Of a DNA stretch of 64,000 bases, positions 1 through 9,100 are shown one piece after another. A model generated the notes under the pieces. That model ran no database searches and had not been told where the DNA came from. It was given only the letters and a program-made list of their open reading frames with translations. Source of the stretch: Leptobrachium leishanense (taxonomy: Eukaryota; Chordata; Amphibia; Anura; Megophryidae). The DNA is taken from assembly GCA_009667805.1 (NCBI GenBank), contig CM019063.1:191018661-191082660 (forward strand). Reading direction: 5' to 3'. Position 1 is the stretch's first letter. Every line of letters begins with the position of its first letter. Made by a program: the position numbers and the translations under genes.

Positions 1-155
1 CAGCTATGCACAGCAAAGTGGATATGGGCAGCAGAGCAGCTACCAACAGCAGCAGCAGCAACCACCGCCCACCAGTTACCCACCACCAACCTCTTCCTAT
101 GGTGGTCAATCATCTGGCCAGTATGCCCAACAAAGCAGTGGCTATGGACAGTCAA
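1..155 (+). CDS. ewsr1: EWSR1 exon, SYGQ-rich region (partial)
   Basis: Reads in frame from base 2. The peptide is rich in Ser, Tyr, Gly and Gln with a six-residue Gln run, as in the prion-like transcription-activating N-terminal region of FET proteins. The donor is AA|GTGAGT at 156. The 5' border is outside the window. Confidence 0.9.
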
Positions 156-3100
156 GTGAGTGCTCATTTCTTAACTACTATATTTTCCGTTCTGCCTACT
201 CCTAGAATTAGTACATTAGACATATTTAGGTTCTGCAGTCTAAGTGATACTTGCAGGGCAAGGATACTTGAAGGCCTCTGATGCTGGTCTCCTCACAGAA
301 TTGTTTTTATGGCGAAGACCTAAAGTTCTCAACATGGTGAATTGGTATCTCCACCAGTGTAAACCGAACATAGGGAGATGAGACTTATACCATGCAAGTC
401 TTCACTTTACAGTCCAAACCTTAGCTGTTTGCATGTTTCGTCCAAAACCTAAGCTTCCTGTATTTTACGGTTTCACATTTGGAGTGATGGATGCTACTGG
501 CCAGAAACCTTACTACATAAAAGACACTGCTGGACAGTGCGTGGGATAAGATATGACTATAATAGGGACTTAAATAAGTGTCTCTATTATGCTCTTAAGT
601 CTTTTTTTTTTTTTAAATTTCAGGTAGCTATCGACAGGACCATTCCAGCAGCAAAGGGTCGTACAATCAGGATGCTCCCCAAGGCTATGGAGGTTCTAGT
701 GAGAACCGCATCTCTGGTGGCCCTGATTCACGTGGCAGGAGCAGGGGCATGTTTGACAGAGGCGGCATGAGCCGTGGTGGGAGGGGAGGCCGTGGAGGCA
801 TGGGGTAAGAGCACACCTTATCTGTTACCCCCCTCTGACATGAGATTCACCCCTTTTACATCTTGCACTGAGCCCTATATCCATAAAGAACGTTAAAGTG
901 CCCTGTAAATGAATGGGATGTAAATGTTTCTCAACTATGGAGGTGTCCTCATCTGCCTTTTCAGGGTAGTTGGTCATGGGCATTTCTCTTCAATAATACA
1001 AACTCCAGTTGTCTTTCAGTACTTTAATTTTTATTTTTTTTACAAAGCCGTTAAATGCTTCACTTTTTGTTGTCCACGGTGAGACTTTTGAGTTTTAATT
1101 TGGTTTTACTGTGTAAAGGGACACCAAAGAGGGTGTTTAATGTGTGTTCTTTTCAGGTTAGTTATGACCTGTTACTCTGCAGTTTCAGATCTCTTGGATA
1201 AACTTTCAGGTTCTCTCTATCCCCAAACAACTTTTTTGTTCTTCATCCACACAGCTAATTTTGCACATGCATCAATCTATGGGTTTACTGATAATATAGC
1301 CATACACTTAAAAGCCTCCTGTGGCATCAGTTTTACGTAACCCCTGTATTTCCACTAAAGTTCTAGTAAATCTAATTGTTCAGTTTGTGTAAGCTTTGGA
1401 AAACCTGCCGACACGAGTTAAGCTCCCACAGTTTGTAAATCGCACGGAGACAAATCTACAAACCTTTTGCATTGAATACTGGGAATTTTGCTTATGCACA
1501 GCATCATTGTGTAATGTCAGCTATTAAGTTTCAAACGGCAGGGAAGGGTTTCTTGGTTTTGCTTTACTTCTTTCTAATATCCAGTGTAGTCAAAGGTTTA
1601 GCTTAAAGTTTGAAGCTGTGTATGAGTGTTTGTGGCATCTCAACCAAGCTTTTAAAAGCGCGCGGCACATTACATTTCTTTCTTCCGCATCCGATCTACT
1701 TGCGCTGCTATTTTGTATTTATTGATGGTCTCTGGTGTGCTATCGACACTGAAAAATTTAATTTGTGCACATGGAAGTTTACGTGTATATGTGAAGTGGC
1801 TGCATGCCAACCTGTCTTTGCATTTCTCTTTTGCTTGCTTTCTCGTTGCTGTGGAGTGCAGTGTTATCCGCTGACTGGATGTTTTCGTAGAAAGTTACTA
1901 AAATTCTCTGATGCTGTGCATAGCATTTGTCAAAAGGAAAAGTGCAATGTTTCACAACCCCTAAAGGTTTGTCATTTTACCATTGATAACCTACATTACC
2001 AAAGTTCAGCATAGAGGTCATGCAGGTTTTGGGGTATTCTCCCTTACTGACCAAGCAGGTTTTTCTCAGCTCGCAGGTAAGTTTTGAATCCTAATATAGA
2101 TGGTTTATATTCTGTAACCACACTTCCTTTTATTTTACAATGTGTTACTTTGTTGAATTTCAGATGTGTAATGCTCTTTAATGGTTGTACATGAAAATCC
2201 CTTATTTTAACATGCTTTGTCAAATTTATATGCCACAGGTAACAAAGTGAGAGCGTTGTATACACTTCAGTTCTAAAAAGTGCCCACTCAGCCCGGCAGC
2301 ATAATGAAAAGTGGGACTCGGTGTCTATATGGAGAGAAAAAAAAATCATAATGCATAAGGCCAAAAAATATAAAACTAGATCCGCACTAATGTATTGTTA
2401 ATTGTCATTTTCACACAAATTAATTTTGTATAGAGGTGTTACATTTATTACATTGTATAACAACTATCTGTTCTATTCTGTAACCATATTTTATATATAG
2501 AAATATTGCTTGTATGGGTTTTAAGCTGCCTGGACAGCTTAAATGTTTTTATATTGTGTATTAAATGTGCAATGCTTTTTCTATGACGGCTTTAATGTTA
2601 CATGTATATTTTGCCAGTCTTTAAGGGCTTGGACAACCAGCAGTTGCTGGTCGTATAGTCCAAATGTAACCACACTTGCCCAACTCTAATCGTCACGTCT
2701 GGCTAGATGTTTGAAAGCTTACGGACTTAAGAAGTGCAGTAATACGTTCTGAATAAACGTTCTTATTTTTTTGCTTTTTGACTTTGATATAGAAGAAAAC
2801 CTAAAATAAGGACATTAACTTTTCAGTCTGCTTATGAAAGACTTTATCACAGCAGAAAAAAAAAGGGTATACCCCTAAAACCAACTACATGGCTACCGGG
2901 GGAATTTACTTGTGCTTTAAGTGGAGGCAAGGATCTCATACTTGCCTCAGCTCCTCTTTTGCGAGGTGGTGTCCATTTGATCATATTTAATCTATACCTC
3001 TGAACGCTTAGAATTATGGCCGTGAGATCTCTGAACAGTCTATTACTGCATTTACTGTCCTCCAGAAGGGAATAAGCTTTTAAATGTTTTTAAGCTTCAT

Positions 3101-6100
3101 GAACCGTTAAAGCCGCCACATAACATGGGGGGTGGCGGGGAAGGAAAAATTTAAATCTTGGGTTATCCCATTTTTTTGATGTTTGTAAACAAAGGGTCGA
3201 AAATAAACAAGATGTCTTTCCTTCCTTGTTGTTACAGGAAGGGTTGTGTGGGTATAGTTGCTTCTAAAATGACAATTTTGGGCATAAATTTTATTCTGTA
3301 GCTTCGTCAGAATATGGTAGCATAATGCAGCAAAGTCCTTGGTCCATGAAGCATTGCACAGTTAATATTTATATTGGTGTTACACCATAGCAGAGTATAA
3401 AGGTCTATGTAGATATGTATGTTTTTAATATAAGTGGAAAAAAAAATACAAAACGCCCTTGAAGATTAGTGCCACGCTGAGACAGATGCTTTGTATGGAG
3501 ATGTTAAGCCACTGCCGGCTCTGTACCCTTGAACCCCCTTCGAGGCCCAGAATGATAAATGGCTCTTTAATGGGAAAAAGGCCTTCATTTCTTCACCTTT
3601 ATTCTCCCAGCAGCGGTGGAGAGCGAGCTGGCTTCAGTAAGCCTGGTGGTAAGTTTTTGAGTATTACAAATGGATAGCATAACAAAAAAATTTCCCCATC
3701 CTCCCCTTATTTGTGTAAATTTTGGCTAAATCTGTATTTCGTTCACCTCCCATACCATGGTGTGCAATTCCCTGTGTGCAGAAGCCGTAAGGGTCTGGCC
3801 GGCATTGTCTGGGTATAAATGGTACAATGGTAACACAGTGGAATAAAAACAAATTCTCAGGTGTGTGTGTATAATCTGGGGAAGAGTTGTCTTATCTGAC
3901 ATTTGGTATCTGAATCATCTAGAGGTTAAACACACTAACATGGGCACCTGGTACGGTTTTTAAAATGAGTAAATGTAAATGAATTTTGATAACTTGCCCT
4001 GCCCTCTATCTTTTTAAAGAGGTTTAATTTCTTCACTGCTGCCATGCTGATTTTTAGTGGGTAGTAATGAAGGCACCTCTCTCCCATTTTATAGGGAGGT
4101 ATTCAGAACCCCTGTGGCAATATTAAAGGTTTAAATTCACACAAATATCCCCCAAATGGTTCCCTCGCCCACTGATTGTGTCCTGGATCCCCCGCTCTTA
4201 ACATGGTGTTAAGTAGCTATTATGGTTGATGTTTGTGTTCGTAAGGCTTTTGATCTTGTACACTTACTTTGTTTTGTGCTTTAATCTGCCAGGACTCTTG
4301 GATGATGGACCAGATCTTCACTTAGGTGAGTTGTTTGTTTTGTTTTTTTCACTGTTTCCCATTTAAAAAGCTTTAGCTGTAGCTTTTTCAAATTTTATTT
4401 TAAATAAATTTTTCGCAGACCCCTAATTAAGCCATCACGCAAAATGGGGGGTGCGGTGCTGTATGCACATGCAAGGCGTTTAAACAGTGTCTAGCTTTTG
4501 TGGATCTTTGGAGAGTGAGGTTAAGAAATAAAGCTGCAACTGACCATACGGTTTCTCATAGGACCCCCTGTGGAGCCAGAAGAAGAACCAGAAAACAACA
4601 CAATCTATGTGCAAGGACTTAATGATAACGTGACTGTTGATGAAATAATAGAATTCTTAAAGGACTCTGGTGAGGTTAAGGTAAGTGGCATGGCTTTTTT
4701 GCCTTACTATCTAGGGTGTATGGTGCATGCCCCCTTCATTGTGGAGGTTAAAATACAAGACTTTGTCAATTGCATTCTTTTGAAAGGATACACCGGATTT
4801 CAATAATGACCATTTAGTGTCCATATATGTAGTTTGACGAAAAACCATAAGCATATATGGCATACCATTTCTCTCTGTACTATAAATTCAGATTTATTTT
4901 TTTTCTTAATGGTTGTTTTGGATGTTAATATGCTTGTTTCTGACATATACAGATGAACAAGAGAACTGGCCTGCCACTTGTTAACATCTTTACGGATAAA
5001 GAGACTGGAAAGCCAAAGGGAGATGGAACAGTTTCCTTTGAAGATCCACCTTCAGCCAAAACTGCAGTGGAGATGTTTGATGGTGCGTGATTGGAACATG
5101 TCACTCTTGTCTGTGATCATGCATAGAAAGGAGCAATCTATCGCATCCTCTGCACCATAATCTGGTTTACAGGCTGTCCCGTAGCTTGACTAAAGCTGCA
5201 AGATTTCCCTGTGGGCAGTTCTTTTCAATATGTCTGACAGGCTCTCATGACTGAAGTTTAGATGTATTTGAAAGGCACAACAGGGTATGGATGCTTGAAG
5301 GTGCTTGGCATCATTGTCGCCTCGGTATATGGGATACTTTAGGATCCTTTTAAAGTACCTGTGGCTGGATTGGTCTTTTAAAATATATGAAATCATAAAC
5401 TATGGTTACTTTATCTAGAAATGATTATAATCTGCACTCACCCCTGTATTTCCATGCGAAACAAAACACCGTTTTAGTTTACTGGAGTGGCCATTAAAGT
5501 GTTTGGTCAGGCGAGTTCTACCTAATGAAACCAAGAGTGGCTTTTGAAGCAAACCACATATGTGGTTTGTTTAGAAAGGCGCTCTTGATTTCATTAGGTA
5601 GGACTTGCCTGACCAGAGGTGCTGTTACTTTTTACTAGTTCTAGATGATCAATATTCACGGTCTTGCTGAGCCAGCAGAGGAACCCCTATTTGAAAAGAA
5701 CTGGTAATTCTTTCATTGCTGCTGTTCTATTTTTTTAGGTAAGGAATTTCAAGGAAACAAATTGAAGGTGTCCATGGCTCGCAAGAAATCTTCTTTGTTG
5801 GGTATGAGAGGTGGAATGCTAGCCCGTGAAGGTCGAGGTCAGCCACCACTTCTACGAGGCGGTAAGGGATTCTAGAGATTTAAAATTTGTTATTCATCTC
5901 CATTTGTTGTACGACAGTCCTAATCCTTAATTGTGGGTTTAGTCCTTTTTATTATAATTCTATTCTGAATCTTCATCAAATTGCTCTCCTGCCTGCAACT
6001 CTCATAAGCCAGTCCTGCGGGAGCCAAGTAGCAAAGGGAAGACCTGGATCAGGGCACATTCTGCGTTCAATGACTAATTAAAATGGTTGCATTTTCCTAA

Positions 6101-9100
6101 GTAATGACAGAAAGATTGAGGTTTTAATAAACAATCGGAGGCGAGTATTGGCATTTTCCTTATTACTTCTGTGCTGCTATTGTAATTTTTCTTCTATTAC
6201 ATGTCAAAACTGACACGTGGTATAAACACCTCCCCTACTAAGCCCCCCCTCCAATCCCAACAAGTGTTGGTGATCCCGAACACTCTTCCTCTATCTTGCA
6301 AACAGAGTCCCAACAAATAACGAGAGCAATGTTAAGTGTCCAGCAATCCAGTAGAACTGAGAAAGAATTCCCTCGAAGAGCAAAATAAACTCGGCTGAAG
6401 GGAGAACACGCACCTGAATGAGATTTAGGGGTTCCCACAACTGAATGCACGCATATGGTTTAAATGATTAATTTTCCTAACGGAAAGTTTGAATTTTATT
6501 AAGGACAGAGGCGAATATTTGCAGTCTTTCTCGCTCTATTCAGACAAGTTTTGAAAAATCTAGACAAAGATGGTACCAACATGGTACATCCTGTAACACC
6601 CCTCCCATAGCGCAGTATGGAATGACCAAAGTCTATATAGCTCCCCCCTCAACGTCCATGCTCCCGCTTTCTTGAAGAAATCAAAAGGGAACCAACAGAC
6701 GGAAAACAAGGATGGATCATCCCGAAGGAGAGGATCCAGCAGGTTCAGAAGTTATTGAAAAGCACTGGAGGCTGAAAATGGAGCACAAAATTGTGTGTTA
6801 GCATGTGAGTCGTAACTGCGTGCAATACAAAGAACACGCCGAACTAGCGCTGAAATAATTTCAGTACACGAAAAAACAATTTTATTGTATTAAACCGTGA
6901 AAGGCATATAAACATAAATACGTACTTTTCAAAGAAAAGACAGAATTTTATTGAAGCATTAGAGAATAGCATAACCTATAAAAGGGAGGGAAATCTTTGC
7001 CTCCGTGTCCTTAATAAAATTCAAACTTTCCGTTTATAAAATAGGAAAATTTTGTAATTTTAAGGCAGGACACGTAGGCTCATATTTGCAAGTTCAAAGC
7101 TATCTGAAAACCATTTATAAATCAAACATCGAATACACTGGAGGACCGGTGTGATACAGGCTTAAAATAAAATTCCCTAAAAGTGGACTCTCGAGACCAA
7201 ACGACAACCGGACGAGACTGCTTTAGAAGCAACTGTACTTCGTACAGAATGTGCAACGTGCTGCGGAACAATTCCTGCCAACTTCAAAATCCAGCGAGGC
7301 CATCTCGCCAAGGTGGGAGAGCTCACTGGAAGGAAGGGGGGCTTAAATTAAATAAACAAGGGAGCCACCTCTATTCCATGTTGAAGAGGAAGATTACGTT
7401 CCTCATTTTCTAGTAAGCAATGAACCGGACATAACAAAGTTTGCAATGGAAAAAACGCCTGAGAAATGGAGGTTTTGGTGCGATGAGAAATATTGAAACG
7501 CACACCCTCAGGAAGGAGCGGTCTCCAAAATATAGTGCCCTCACATCTGACTAGTTTACATGACCCCAAACAAAGGAGCATCAACAACTTGGCTGATAAC
7601 CATGGTTTATCGCTGTGTAGGTTCAGGCCAGGTGAGTAATAACCGCAAAACGATATTCACGTCGTAACGTATCGTGGTTGTGGGGGACCAGCATAACGGG
7701 CACCTCATAGGAGTCTACATACTAGGGGATGACGACCAAGCGAAACACCCTCAAAACCTACATGTCCTGACATAGCCGACCGTAGTACGTTCAAACACCA
7801 AATTTAGAGAGCAGAAAAGGGATCCTGAGCCTGTTTGATACACCAGCTAGACCACTTTGACCAGCAGGAACTATACACCCTTCTGGTCCCTGGAGCCCAG
7901 GAGTGTTCGAGTAGGGTGGCAGTAGAGCTCGATATGCCACCTGAAGTTCTACTGATCCTGAAAGCAACCATGCTATGAGTTGAAGTTGACCCGAGGACAC
8001 CAGTGGGAGTAGGCGAGTCTAGATGACTAGGTCCAGTAATGACTCAAACCACGCCTGTGATGGCCAGAATGGGGTCACCAGTACCAGGGTGGCATGTTGA
8101 GACCTGATCCAAAGAGTATTGAATGTCATCAGGATGAAAAGTGGAAAAGCATTGGGACATCCCTGCGACTATCCCTGGAGGAAGGAATCTGTCGCCGTTG
8201 CGTCTGGATCCAGGTGCCAGCTGAAGAACCTTGATGGCTTTGAATTCAGCTTGGTTGCAAATAAGTTCGTGTTGAATTGACCCCACTGTTGAGAGAGCGC
8301 TGAGCAAGCTGAAGAGTGTAGAGACCAGTCGCCTGCGTCGTAAAAATGTCTAGAATGCCAGTCTGACTACATTCGCGAGTCCCAGGATGAATTGTGCCGT
8401 CACGTGAAGGCGATGTTGGAAGCAGAAATCCCAAAGGTTAATGTGCCATCGTCGGTTGAACTGAGCGGGGGCCACCCAGGCCTTGATGTACCGAACGGCA
8501 GGGAAATTGTCCAAGCGCAGAAGAGTGGATTGATGGGTTGTCTCCCTCCGTGAAGCATTTGAGAGCGAAAGGAGGCCGCTAGCAACTCCAGGGCATTGAT
8601 ATGGAACGATGTCTCGTCCAAGGACCAAAGACCTCCCGTTTCCAGATCCTCGCATCGAGCACCCCATCCTAGGCGACTGGCACCTGATTTGATCACAAGG
8701 GTAGGAGCCGGGAAGTGAAGAGGGCTCCCGTTCCAGAGGTGTAGATCCGAAATCCACCAGCGTAGATCATTGATCACGTCCTCTGTGACCTCCACAATCG
8801 TACTGTAGGAGGAGCCTGACCGGAGGGCTCGGAAATGTAGAAGAGCCAGAAACACTGCATGTCGTGTTGCTGACATGAGACCTATGATGGGCGCATGTCT
8901 TGCCTACTGTGGTTGGGTGAGGGCATTCTGCTTGAAGAGTCGCACTAGAGAGAGGGGCGAGCCATAGGGGTTCTAAAGTTAGCGACGGGTACCCCCTTCC
9001 ACACGTCAGTGGAACGTGGGTGGGCGATACCTTTAGCGTGAAATAGCAGATTACCCGGTGGGTCATAAATCACCTCCCTTGGAGGGGATGCGGACAACCA

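Noticed and set aside
1610..2014. 134-codon ORF in a EWSR1 intron
   Set aside because: Cys-rich chance frame in AT-rich intron; no domain, no splice support.
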